A DNA stretch of 64,000 nt from Membranipora membranacea (taxonomy: Eukaryota > Bryozoa > Gymnolaemata > Cheilostomatida > Membraniporidae): positions 16,614,001 to 16,678,000 of the forward strand of contig OU612073.1 in the NCBI GenBank assembly GCA_914767715.1, given 5' to 3'. Below the pieces are notes generated by a model, which did no database searches, was not told where the DNA came from, and saw only the letters and a list, made by a program, of their open reading frames with translations. Shown here piece by piece: positions 1-10,738 of this stretch (positions are counted from its first letter, which is position 1; each line of letters starts with the position of its first letter). Made by a program: the position numbers and the translations under genes.

Positions 1-964
1 CAGTGAAGCTGGCTGGAGATGAACATTTAGCATTGACAAGCAGGTGATATCATGCAATGTAGCCGAGCTGGATCAAAGGTTTTATGGACCTACCTGCTTA
101 ATTGATGTCTAACGTCCTAAAGCTCCTATTTTAGAATTATTTATATTTCTTGATCAAATTTTAATCTGTTATTATAATATTCTGTTTATCACCATGCAAG
201 TACTGGGCTTCCTGATTAATGGTGCATTTAATCCTTTGTTAACTGCGATAAATAATTGCACCACTGTTATTATAATTACAAATCTAAAGTTTTTTTTTCC
301 TTTAAAATATTTTTTCGGTGAAAATTGTTATCAATCAGTTGCAATTTTCAAACTCAAAATCTGATTGAAATTGACTGACCGATCTATAAAAATCTGGATT
401 GTGGCCTGCAGATTAATGATAATACAATTCAATGTTGCAACACCACCCAATAACAATAACAATTTGAGTTAGTAATGTTAACATGTGAATACTCTGTTGC
501 TTGGAGTTAACTTCCCTATTTACCAAGTTGGCTGTCTGTCTGCTGAAATATTCTATCAATATTCAATTACCAAGTTAACGTGTGGCTTTTCTCAGCGTAA
601 CCCAGCACTGCTGTGTGACGTTAGACTTAATCTTATCAATACATTTTATTCTAAAATTAGAAGGAGGATACTGATAGTGGGGTGCCAGTGAGACAACCAA
701 CATAGATTCAAGCATATTATAAGTGAAAGTTCTTATCTTGCAAGGTAGACATAATATATGGTAACCAACAGCAGCTAATTCAGTCAGTAACAGTAATGAA
801 TGTGGTCTGATGAGAGGATAGAGACACACTTCACCATTATCCTAGTGCTTACCTCACTCCATAATACAGCACTATCCTCACTCATATTCATATGGTAAGT
901 TCCTATGAAGCTTTAAATCAGGCGAAACTTGCTTTTTGATTACCTGTCGAGTCTAGGCAGCCTA
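1..964. other. No gene recognised
   Basis: AT-rich sequence with only short chance reading frames. I see no exon with a recognisable protein, no RNA gene and no clear repeat. Confidence 0.5.
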
Positions 965-1525
965 TCAAGATTTTTGAAAATAATATTTGGAATTTTGAAA
1001 AATAATATTTAGATTTTTGAGAATCAAATCTAGATTTTTGTTAAATAATATTCAGATTTTAAAGTAATATTTAGATTTTTGAAATTGATATTCAGATTTT
1101 TGATAATGATATTTAGATTTTGAAAATAATATTTAGATTAATGAAAATATATTTTCATAAATCTATATATTATTTTCAAAAATTTTAATATTATCAAGGT
1201 TTTTATAAATAATATTTAGATTTTTGAAAAATAATATTTAGATTTTTGGAAATGTTATTTTTATAAATAATATTAAGAATTTTGAAAAGTGATATTAAAA
1301 TTTTTGAAAATGAAAATTAGATTTTTGAAAATAATATTCTGCTTTTTGAAAAGAATATTTAGATTTTTGAAAATCATACTTAGATTTTTGAAAATAATAT
1401 TTAGATTTTGAAAATAATATTTAGATTTATGAAATTATAGTATTTAGACTTTTGAAAATAATAGTATTTAGACTTTTGAAAATAATAGTATTTAGACTTT
1501 TGAAAATAATAGAAGTATATCATTT
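965..1525. repeat. AT-rich minisatellite
   Basis: About 25 degenerate head-to-tail copies of a roughly 20-22 bp unit, close to ATTTAGATTTTTGAAAATAA. Units drift and lose or gain a few bases. The last few, near 1435-1510, are the most alike and share ATAGTATTTAGACTTTTGAA, suggesting recent local duplication. No coding potential is seen. Confidence 0.9.
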
Positions 1526-3105
1526 TTAGATATCCGAGTTATATTTTGAGAGAGACTGATACATAGACATAGCGTCTAAGACCAATTTTGTTGATATTGC
1601 AGCACGTGAATGCCCACTTTAAATCCTCAGTTATAAGAAACATTGCCTTTGAATCTTCAGGTTTAACTAGTTATGACTGAATTAGAAAAATAATGCAGTA
1701 GAACACTGATGAATTGGAAGCAATTCGAACATGCTAATTCGTAGTTGCCCTCTTAACATCAATGAGGGCGCAACTCTTCACCACAGTTAAAGTGGCATGC
1801 TATGAATTCTTGCTGGATAACATAGGACACTTGAATTGCTACTTCACACCCAGCGTAATTTTTGATGTACTAACATAATACAGTTAAAGTTACTGCACCT
1901 ATGTCCGTTTATCTCAAAGTATAACGCTGTGTTTCAATCGTAAAGTTTGTCTCAGTCCTGAGTCTCAGAGAAATGTTTGTGCAGTAAGGGTAAAGCCACT
2001 ATAATCAGCATCAAGTTGATCTCAGTTTGTATGCAGGTGTTGAACAAACCTGGGGCATCAACAGAGCCCAGTAGTTGATAGACTTCACTTTAATCCAATT
2101 TAGACCTCTAACACCTTGGAAACTCCGCAACTCCCTGGTTTTATCAAGGAAGTTGATTTATCTTGATCAATCAAGTAAATCTTTGTTTCCGTGATGTTGG
2201 AATAATAGACAGCCGAAGTCAACCACTCCGATTGTAGGCTTTACATGGATTACACTCTTCTATCATGTGATGTAACTAACGGTTCCAGTGGTTTACAAGC
2301 TGACATAAATAAAGTATATGAATAGTCTCACCACTTGGGCATGTTGTTTGATAACAATAATTTTGTTCATATGCATTTCATTCCCTATTAACTTCATTTT
2401 TATGAATTTTTTACTTTTTTGCTGGAAACAGCAGTCAAACCAAAATTTGTCACAAACCATCCATCTACATCTGCTGACATAGACTGATTACTGTATAAAT
2501 TTTAAATGTGGGCTGTGGTGACGTAATGACAATGCAACGTGTAGTAGCAAGGAGTAACAGCGTTATCAGTGTTATTCCTTAGTAGTAGCAACTGTGTTAG
2601 TACTCATGTCTTTGATTTGTAGTTCCCAATCATGGCAAGCTGTCCAAGACAGGCTAGGTTCTATATTGATAGCGTGGATAACTATGATTGCAATAGATAC
2701 AGGGATTGTTGTGATCAATTGGATCAAATTTTTTTCTGATTTTGCAAACCTATCTTCAAAATCATAAGAACGTGCAACTGAATTATTGTTATTTTAAAAA
2801 TACAAAATTAGAGCTATATCGATTGAGTCTATCAACATAAACTGAACTGATCTAGTTATTGCAAATCTCTCGAATAAGAAAATTGCTACTACATAACTCA
2901 AATATTGCCTCGATACAAATATATCTATATAGTGTACTAAATTCACTTATTTTAAATTTTTGGTGGAAATGTATATCTGACAATATGATAGACAAGAAAG
3001 CCACAAACTTACAAAATATGTTCTATATGTTTTATTTTAGGACCCTTATTTAAAAGTACCATGATTCTTCAGTTTGTCAGTATCATTCTATGGTAGATTA
3101 ATCTC
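1526..3105. other. No gene recognised; downstream flank of the collagen-like gene
   Basis: Short chance frames only. The part next to 3105 should contain the 3' UTR of the minus-strand gene, but I could not place a polyadenylation site with confidence. Confidence 0.4.
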
Positions 3106-5221
3106 TCATTTACTGCAGACAACACAGGAAAGAGCAGTCCCTGTTTTATAAGGAGGACAGTTATGCAATGCACCTCGGCCTGAACATGCTGCATTAACCG
3201 GATAAATAAATGAGCCTTGGTTAGGGTGGGCTTTTGATGTTAGGGATTCTAGTTTGCTATCAACACAAACATAGTCAGTAGCATACCAGTCCTTAAAAAA
3301 GTCATCGCCCTTTAAATTATATTCAGCCTGGGACCCAAGATAACCCTGATATTCCAATGTCCAGTCAGAGGATGGGCAGCGGGTCTTAGCTGGGATCATC
3401 AGCTTTGTGACCCGTTTCTTTGTCTCGCAAACAACACAGGGAACTCTGTGATTAACTAAATCTGACCAACGGTAAAGAGTATGTAGAGTCGTAGGTCTTT
3501 CCCAGTCATCTGGCCTCGGTATATCTTCGTTGAGCTTGAAGGGCAGGAAGTCCTTCCCCATCGAGTGAAGACAGAACCACCATAAACAGGGAGTCGTGCA
3601 AACAACTCTGCAGACAACTCTGTCAATTCTACAATCAGATTTCAACTGCGGGTAAAAAATTATACATTACTAACTCTACCACTTGTTACTGATGAGACAC
3701 CGCCCCATGAATAAGATTATTAAGATCCATTGATACCCGATCATTCTAAATATTTTCCTACATTTTCCAAATAATGTTACAAAATTGAGACTCTAAAAGA
3801 TTCTGGACAATTTTTGTTTCACTGTTCAGCAAACTATACCTGATAGAGCGATTATCATAGGGTAAAGAGATCCATATAAATACCTACCCGCCATCACTGT
3901 TTCTTTGACAACACTGCGGAGTGAATCATCTGCACCATCCTCCGCCTATAAAGAGAGAAAAGGACTAGGATGAGTGGTGTCAAAATAACCAGCTATGGAA
4001 GTAAAAGAAAATATTGCTGATTACCACTGGTCAGTATCTACAGACAACACACTTAGATTACTCAAAATATTGCCACTAGAAGGACTTTTAGTGTTCTAAA
4101 CATTTCAGCGACGATGAAGCTGTACTCCATCTGCAATGCTTAAATAGTACAATAAGTTATTTGATATAAGAGAACCGAAAGTGCACCCATTACAGAGGCT
4201 GAAGTTGAACTCCATACAAAATGTCCATATTAGAATACAGTCACATACCGGAGGATCTCTCAGTAGAGAAGACAGGTCTGATTTGGAAGAGGAGATAATC
4301 TCCCTTCTCTTCTGCTCCTCAGAGTCTGTAGCCGCCTTCTCTTCCTGAGCCACATAAGGAATCTAAAGTAAAACTTAGACCAATGTAACTTTCATCCGAT
4401 CCTCAATCACAGCATAACAAGTAGTCATCTGTCACATGGTATGGTATGTAACAATATGTTTTCATTACGGTATCATTTTGATTGAGCGAAAGGGAAAATA
4501 TCAAGTTTGCCCAATCAAAATGATGCCATAACGAAAACATTTTATTGTTATAGTTATGAAGCAAGCTCATGGAGATTTTCTGATTCAAATCAGACATGGT
4601 TTATTCATGCATGTTCGCATGTCTGGAGAAGCGAATCTTTGGATACAATATGTGCATAGATCAGAATGGTATTGTTATGAAATTTATCGTGTGGCTGCAG
4701 CTGGCTTCAAAATTTTCGGCTGTACTTTTTTATAGATCGCGACGAGTGCCAGAATAGTTGTCTGGCAGTGGATGATAGATAGCACGATAACCCAGTTTTC
4801 AGCTTATTGGTTGTATTTGATCACAAAGCAGTAAGGACTTATGATATACCTGATCCTGTGCAGTAAGCGGTAAGCTAAGCAAGGATGAACCTTTGCTACT
4901 ATCGATTTCGAGACCCCCAAAACCAAAAATAAGCCGCGTGACAAGGCCGATTGATTCATAGTTACAACAGACATGAGAGATATAGGGATTAAGCAGTTTT
5001 ATACTACCCAGAGTTACCTCTTTCAGATAGTCCACCTCACTCTGAAGTTTTTCGTTAACTTTGATGACATGATCAAGTCGCTGTGACATGTTAGAGATAT
5101 AAAGTCCCACATTACAGAACGCCACAATCCATATCACATGTAGGCTCAAGTTTAGAATGATGCCTGCTGATTGTCTGCAGCTGAATATGGTACTGCTAGG
5201 CTTGGCCTTCTCTCTCTCCAT
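3106..5221 (-). pseudogene. Type II membrane protein with short-chain collagen C4-like domain, frame-broken in the last exon
   Basis: Four phase-consistent exons: 5018-5221, 4249-4362, 3888-3945 and 3106-3628. Exon 1 encodes a short basic N-terminus, one membrane segment (residues about 18-42) and a coiled-coil start, typical of a type II topology. Exons 2-3 encode a charged stalk. The last exon resembles the C-terminal domain of sponge short-chain collagen C4-like proteins: it opens with GGSVFTRWGRTSC and closes with PCVVC, MIPAK, WTLEYQGYL, YVCVD and a final SCVVCSK. These halves lie in different frames. The opening frame meets a stop at 3456-3458, and the block YDSTYSLPLV, which resembles the family's middle motif, lies in a third frame. 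About 35 residues seem missing. There is no room for an intron there. It is either a pseudogene or carries an assembly error. The ligand is unknown. Confidence 0.7.
4450..4550. repeat. Fold-back element, about 101 bp
   Basis: Left arm 4450-4487 and right arm 4509-4550 are imperfect reverse complements around a spacer of about 20 bases. Both arms carry the ATCATTTTGATTG block, in opposite orientation. It lies in intron 1 of the collagen-like gene. It could be a hairpin MITE or an expressed hairpin RNA. No transposase is nearby. Confidence 0.75.
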
Positions 5222-6360
5222 GCTGATGTCGAATGAGTAGAGACGTGGCTTGTGGTTACCAACGTCAAATTCTCTATGATGAGAGAATGTTGATAAACAT
5301 ATGCTAACTCCCACCCATATCACGTTATCACAGATATGGATGCCAGTTACATTGTGGTAAAAACTTACAATGTATATTTATGTATGATCATACGCACAGG
5401 TAGTGGTTATTTGGGACAAAAAAAATTCCAATGCAAAGAAACAATATATAGCTTGACACATCTGACTGTAAACAAACAATCATAGCGGCATTTGTAAGCA
5501 GTGAATTCGTAATGCCTAATTTGGACTATCCAGGGTCAGAGGGTTGCCTGTGTTCGGTTATGAGGGAAAAAATCCAATTGTGGACCCATCAGAGCAGGGA
5601 GAATTCTCCCTGATCAGAGTACTACTCTCTTTTCATCACGCAAATGCAAATCACAAAATATCAAGCCATGGAATATTCTCATACTTTCTAGAACTCTTTT
5701 TTAGATTTTTCTTTCAAGAATTCATAATCAGGAGTCATCTCTCAAGACTCATCTCCCCCCCCCCCCCTCTGAATTTGGAAGGGCATCATTGATGCAGCTG
5801 TATTTCTGTCATTAGCCATTCCCCATAAGCAAATGCCTGGATGTATAAGCCAACATCTTGTGTGTAGCTAAAGTGTGCAATGAAGCATTGCTTTGCATAA
5901 TGTCCAGTAGGGTGTATACCGTCTTTTGCACACTAACACACTGGCTTATTTGTTGGATTTTAGAAAGGCTAGTGCTGTTTCTCATGTATGATTGGCCAAT
6001 AGAGTGCCGAGATGAATACATATAAGTTATTTCGACATTATGACACAACTCGTTCTACATCATAAGCAAATAGTAAGGTAGTCACAGAATAATCAGCACT
6101 GGAGAAAACAGTTTATGATTGGTCAACAGGTCACTCAGAGGCCGCTGCCATGACCAACAATTGACAAAGAAACCCAATGTGCATCTATAAATCAACGTCT
6201 ATGATTTTACCAGCCTGTCCTGCCAATCTTTGAATACTGAGCTTGAAAAAACACTCACTTGTTACCGACTCCAATCCTTTATCCAATAAATGCATATCTT
6301 TGATTGGCAATAATGAAGTATATCTATCGTATTTTGCTTTCTTACATTGCCAAAAATTAT
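5222..6360. other. Intergenic, no gene recognised
   Basis: Upstream of the collagen-like gene. It includes a 13-base C run at 5755-5767. An 82-codon frame at 5544-5792 has no recognisable similarity and no splice support. Confidence 0.4.
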
Positions 6361-7672
6361 ATAGTTACCTAAAGTTTTAAATCATGTGCACTCATATAAG
6401 CTGCACAGTACAGAGTTTTCCGGGGAAAGTTGGTATCCCAAAGCTTTCAGATTAGCTAACTAAGCATGCTGTGCGTTGATTTACAACTCCCTAAGTAAAT
6501 AAATACAAGACAGTTCATGAAGTTATTCTTGTCTCATGACTGTGACTTTATTATTATTTAAGCTTTATTATTTTCCACAGTAATCAACTTCACTAACAGA
6601 GATAAACCTATCCTATACTGCCAAACATGTATCTAGATTTGTAGGTTTGGGCTGTTACTATATTTGTAAGACTTATCTTACTGAAGTAGTAATATATTTT
6701 TTGAGAATCATGAATATACGCAATCATTCAATCTGAAATTAACAAAATACATTTGTAAGAGATATCTTACTGCGGTTGTAGCACCTTTCTCTTACTAATA
6801 TAATGAGATTTTTAGGAATATATACTGCCTTTGGATAGCCAAACTTACACAGTGTGTGGGTTAGGTGACAGGGTAAGCCAAACTCTAGCCTGGCAAGCTC
6901 TCTTGTCATGATAGGCAAGGGAAAAATGAGGGGAGGTAACAAAGATGAGGAAACACATCTTCCCTCAACTTCTTCTAGCTAGTCTACGGATAAACTCTGA
7001 AGGTTATGCGACCTTAAGAATGACACTTTTAGTTATGTGCTCCAGTCTGTAGAGTGGACCAACAACTCCAAATAATAAATTCTTGAATTGAAATTCTGGA
7101 CACAAAATAATATCGATTGGCCGGATCATACTTATTGCTAAATGCTGCTGGCATCGGAAGGCTTATAACGGCTGTGGACAATAAGCCTGCAGAGTCTGAG
7201 TCAGGCTGATATAAGACAGAAAATAACTGTGACAATAAGATCCGCCAGAATTGCTGTGTGGTAACTGAAGATGGTTTATATCTGATTACACAGTGCTCGT
7301 TATTCTGTGACAAGCTTGCTAAAAATTTATATAAATCATTTTTCTTAGTTTATTAAGTAGCTTTTAAACATATAAGGTCATCTAGGCACTTAATAGATCG
7401 GATGCGGAACTCCAAAACAGACACCAATTATGAATCAATCAGGAGGCTAGAATGCCAAAAAAACCACATTAATATCTCCTTTTTTACTCCAGTCCGCCTG
7501 AATATTGAAACTATGTGTGAATTGCCAGGGTTGCACATGGGAGGGGGGCTGCGCCGTCGCCAGGGCTCTCAACCCACCCCCAACCAGGCATCGTGGCGCA
7601 ATGGATAGCGCGTCAGACTTCTAACTGTTAGATGATATTTGAAGGTTGTGGGTTTGAAACCCACCGAGGTTG
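6361..7672 (+). repeat. Segmental duplication, copy A
   Basis: Diverged direct copy of 10739-12182. Shared landmarks in the same order include AAATCATGTGCACTCAT, AAGCTGCACAGT, TCATGACTGTGAC, GTCATCTAGGCAC and GAATGCC, and both copies end with a tRNA-Arg sequence. Similarity is interrupted by small indels. No protein gene is seen inside it. Confidence 0.75.
7587..7672 (+). pseudogene. tRNA-Arg(UCU) pseudogene with intron
   Basis: Same 86-base layout as the intact copies at 12097 and 39878, including the TCT anticodon and the 13-base intron. It carries a C-to-A change that mismatches acceptor pair 4:69, a C-to-T change at the last acceptor position, and a T-loop altered from TTCGAAT to TTTGAAA, which damages the B box. 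It is probably not functional. Confidence 0.75.
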
Positions 7673-8235
7673 TTGTTTTGTAGCTGCTAGGAAATGTAAA
7701 ATCATGTGACATGTCTCTTAGATATTCAGGTCGAAAGAGGCTAATGTGAGAAGCAGGACAAGGTCACCAGAAAGGAGATAAATGGAGGGATGCGCTAATT
7801 ATGGTGGATAGGCCAGTGAGGGAGTTCATTGGATAGGCATTACATGCAATATAAAACTTTTCAGAGGTAGACAATCAACTGATTTAATTGATGGAGATGT
7901 CTTCAAATGGAAAAAGTAGGGACAACTTTTTACAATTCAGTAAACGAAACCACTGATTTAATGCTAGCTCCGTATTCAGTTTCTAATAAGATGTGTCTTA
8001 ATTCTTATAAATGCAGTTGTTTCATGCTAAGTGTTTATTCAGGATATAGAGACAATACAAACATGTATAAAATATTATCAGAATGGAAAAAATTCTCTTA
8101 TTTTGCAAGAAAAAAATGAGCTCATTATTAATGAAATGAGCTTCTTGCGAAACCATTTACTATCATACAAAAACACTGTAAAGTAATAAGTAGCTCCGTT
8201 TATCTCATTTCATATCATTATGAAACTAATAATAT

Positions 8236-8528
8236 AGCGGTCAGGACTTCTAACTGTTTGACGATATTTGAAGGTCCTGTTTATGACAAAACAGAGTGTG
8301 GGCTGCCCCTCCTGCCAAAATCCTTATACCGAGAGTGTGATACCTCTTAGAAAACTAGAATGAATCCTAGAGGTGAGGCCATAGGGGACCTCCTAATCGT
8401 GAGTGGCAAGCTGCCAGAAACTGAGAATGGCACTAATCGTCCATTGGCAGTGACACTTTGATCTTAGCCATTAGGCCGAGAAGTGATGATATTCAAAGAT
8501 TGTGAGTTCGAATCGAACCGAGGTCGTT
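8236..8528 (+). pseudogene. tRNA-Arg relic split by a retroposon
   Basis: The first half (8236-8275) keeps the GACTTCTAACTG anticodon region and the intron. The second half (8489-8528) keeps GTGAGTTCGAATCGAACCGAGG. About 210 bases separate the halves in what should be a continuous tRNA. The duplicated junction sequence shows that this was an insertion. Confidence 0.8.
8275..8488 (-). mobile_element. Short retroposon with a U2 snRNA-like 5' head
   Basis: Read on the minus strand, the insert begins near 8487 with a 28-base stretch that matches the 5' end of U2 snRNA as I know it at 25 positions (ATCACTTCTCGGCCTAATGG onward). A further match continues through GATCAAAGTGT with one extra base. 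The rest, about 180 bases, is not U2. Near-duplicates GACGATATTTGAAGG (8260-8274) and GATGATATTCAAAGA (8485-8499) flank it as a target-site duplication. There is no poly-A tail at the 3' end. This is the layout of an snRNA-headed SINE mobilised in trans by a LINE. Only one copy is seen here, so family status is inferred. Confidence 0.7.
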
Positions 8529-8960
8529 GTTCTGTCTTAGATGTCGAGTATCTTAGAGATTCAAGTCAACGGAGGCTAATGTGAGAAGCAAGACAAGGTC
8601 ACCAGAAAGGAGATAAACTGAGGGATTTGTTTATTATGGTAGATACAGACAGTTAACTCCTTGGTACTCCTCCTAAAGGAAAAATATAAAACTTTTTAGG
8701 GGAGATGATTCATCCGATTCATCCGATGGTTTGATCGCCGTCTGAGCTTGCGCTCCGTTGATTCGCGATATGTAGTGTTGACTTGATTGTAGCACAGTAA
8801 TTTGAAAATACATCAGTAATGATCAGAAAGTCCATTATTTAGTTGTTACCATTATTACTTGAGCACTTGAGTTCATTGATTGAGTTGTCTTTTGATGGAA
8901 AAAGTCGAGACAACTCTTTACAATTCAGTAGATCGATCTGAAATGTTTTTCTATTTGTAA

Positions 8961-9605
8961 CAAATATAATATAGGATGTATGTTCAACTCAATTTTTCAT
9001 AGAATCAGTAAAGAAGCTCTTTAGATTAGAATCTGAAAGGTTTTCTGAGCCAAATCCATCCTTTCAATCAGCATGATTCATCCAATAAACCTTCCCTCAG
9101 AGGAATTATAGTTCGATCAAGCAGTGCACAATTTTGGTACGAGAGCTTTGGCAGGTCTCGTTAATTCAGCAAGGAACAACCAGAGAACAATTCTGGTCTC
9201 TCGTAAGGAGCAGTACTCATTGCTGCTAAAAATTTGACCCATGGTTACAAATGGCCTTCCGACTAAGACAAATAAAAGTGTAAATTAGCTAGACATGGAT
9301 TGTCACTGACAAATATTTCTTGCAATAAAGTCAGGCTTTGTGTTGATAAAACTCCCAATTCTTATCTAGCATTATTGATGGCAAATTATTAATCATTAAA
9401 ATTTATTCATCATTATTCATCATCAAATCTAATTTGGTTATTAAAATATTATAAATAAAGTTTTTCCACAGTGGATAGCGGCTAAACCACACTGTCCAGC
9501 ATTATTGTATATATGCCAGCATAATACAATAATGGAGCGTAAAAATAAGATGCAAAACTGTCAACTGTTTACATAATGTACGAGAGAAAATACAGACAAA
9601 CATCA
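8961..9605. other. Intergenic; 3' flank of the secreted-protein gene
   Basis: No gene is seen. 9480-9605 is the 3' flank of the gene that follows and is conserved in inverted orientation after the pseudogene (about 13266-13390). Confidence 0.5.
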
Positions 9606-10420
9606 TCATCCTAGAGCTTCACCACCGAAAGCAACTGAACCTATTTTTATTCCCCAACCGACTACAGTACCAATTTTAATCAGTCCGTCCACATACTGAT
9701 CCATGTCAGTTTCTGATACAGAAGCCCCAAACGCTGTTGCTGTTTCGGCAGCACATTTCCTGACTGTGTCTCTTTCCACTGAACCCATGTCTACGCCAAA
9801 GATATCAAGTGACTCTTTGCTACATCGAACTAACTCATTCAGGAAGCCTGTGCTTTCCTTCATCTCTGGCCAAAGCTCATTTGTTAACCAGTCCTTTGAT
9901 TCTACTGCAGCTTCCCCAACGACAGCCCCAACCAGCTCAACTCCTTTCTCAAACCCAGATGATGCAACTTTCATATAGTCCCAACTCTCCTCCGCTCCTT
10001 CCTTTAAAAACTTTTCACTCTCCCAAAAACCTGAAACGACATATTTTAACTATATTAAGCCCACAGCATTTCTTGTCCACATTAAAAGAGACACAAGTAT
10101 AAAATTGTGCCGAAGAGTGGAAAATATAACTTAGTTCAAATCGCTTACCTAACAAGTTTGGTAGTTTATTTGGTTTTGCAGGGAGAAGTTAATATCAATA
10201 AGGTTTGCCCGTTTTAATCGCAAATCTGACAACGATGTGATGGTGAATGCCAAATGATTTAAGAATCATCAATCTTTCTCAAACAAAAAGGTGATAAATG
10301 ACCATGAAGAGACTCACCATCCACAAAGCCTTCATAAGCGCCCCTCAGTGAGAAGGCTGTAGTACCTGCTGACAAAATTAGTAGTATGACTAGTTGATTT
10401 TGTTGCTGAAGCATGATCAT
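9606..10420 (-). CDS. Small secreted protein, unknown family (175 aa)
   Basis: Two exons, 10318-10420 and 9606-10030, joined in phase 1 with GTGAGT and TTTCAG borders. The first Met starts a clear signal peptide (residues 1-22, core LVILLILSAGTTA). The mature protein of about 150 residues is acidic and helix-prone. Its C-terminal stretch GWGIKIGSVAFGG is hydrophobic and glycine-rich. Only two cysteines are obvious in the mature part (RCSKES, RKCAAE). I recognise no family and propose no function. A pseudogene copy lies at 12856-13272 on the other strand. A TATA-like box sits about 100 bp upstream of the start codon. The two exons, signal peptide and decayed paralogue together make it a convincing real gene. 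Confidence 0.8.
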
Positions 10421-10522
10421 TGTTACTGGTTGGAGACTTGGAGTGCGACTGAAGGATATGAGAGAATAAACTTTTAGTGCTGTGAAACTTGCAAAGATGA
10501 CTGTTGCTGCCTAACGCTGCCT

Positions 10523-10528
10523 CTTATA
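10523..10528 (-). promoter_or_regulatory. Putative TATA box of the secreted-protein gene
   Basis: Minus-strand TATAAG within GGAGTATAAGAGGCAGC, about 105 bases before the start codon. A start site about 30 bases downstream would leave a 5' UTR of about 75 bases. Judged from position and motif only. Confidence 0.45.
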
Positions 10529-10738
10529 CTCCTATATTTGGAAATTCCACCTCAAGACGCTGATGTGTTCAACATCTTATTGGATAAACAGCCAAGTAAT
10601 GAGTTTGAAAGGAAAGTAGTTTTTCCATTTTCTTATATTTAGATTCGTCTTGTTAAATGAACATAAGTGAATTAGCGTTTGCAAAGAACATGCTAGTTTG
10701 ATCTGGTTTGATATACACATTGATTTTTTGCACAATAT

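Larger units (their letters stand above)
7673..8960 (+). repeat. Local tandem duplication of a tRNA relic and its 3' flank
   Basis: The flank after the first tRNA relic (GAGGCTAATGTGAGAAGC, AAGGTCACCAGAAAGGAGAT, then GGAAAAAGT and ACAACTTTTTACAATTCAGT) recurs about 850-1000 bp later after the second relic (8570-8620 and 8897-8935). The second copy is longer because it contains the U2-headed insertion and other diverged sequence. Confidence 0.75.

Noticed and set aside
965-1525. CRISPR-like array
   Set aside because: Units are contiguous with no spacers, drift in sequence, and lie in eukaryotic DNA.
3106-3645. A single 179-codon protein starting at a TTG
   Set aside because: Its first 60 codons are out of the family's frame. 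The domain start is read in another frame, entered from the acceptor at 3629-3630.
5544-5792. 82-codon frame near the C run
   Set aside because: No similarity, and it runs into a homopolymer.
8455-8488. A U2 snRNA gene
   Set aside because: Only the first 30-odd bases match. The branch-recognition region, Sm site and 3' stems are absent.
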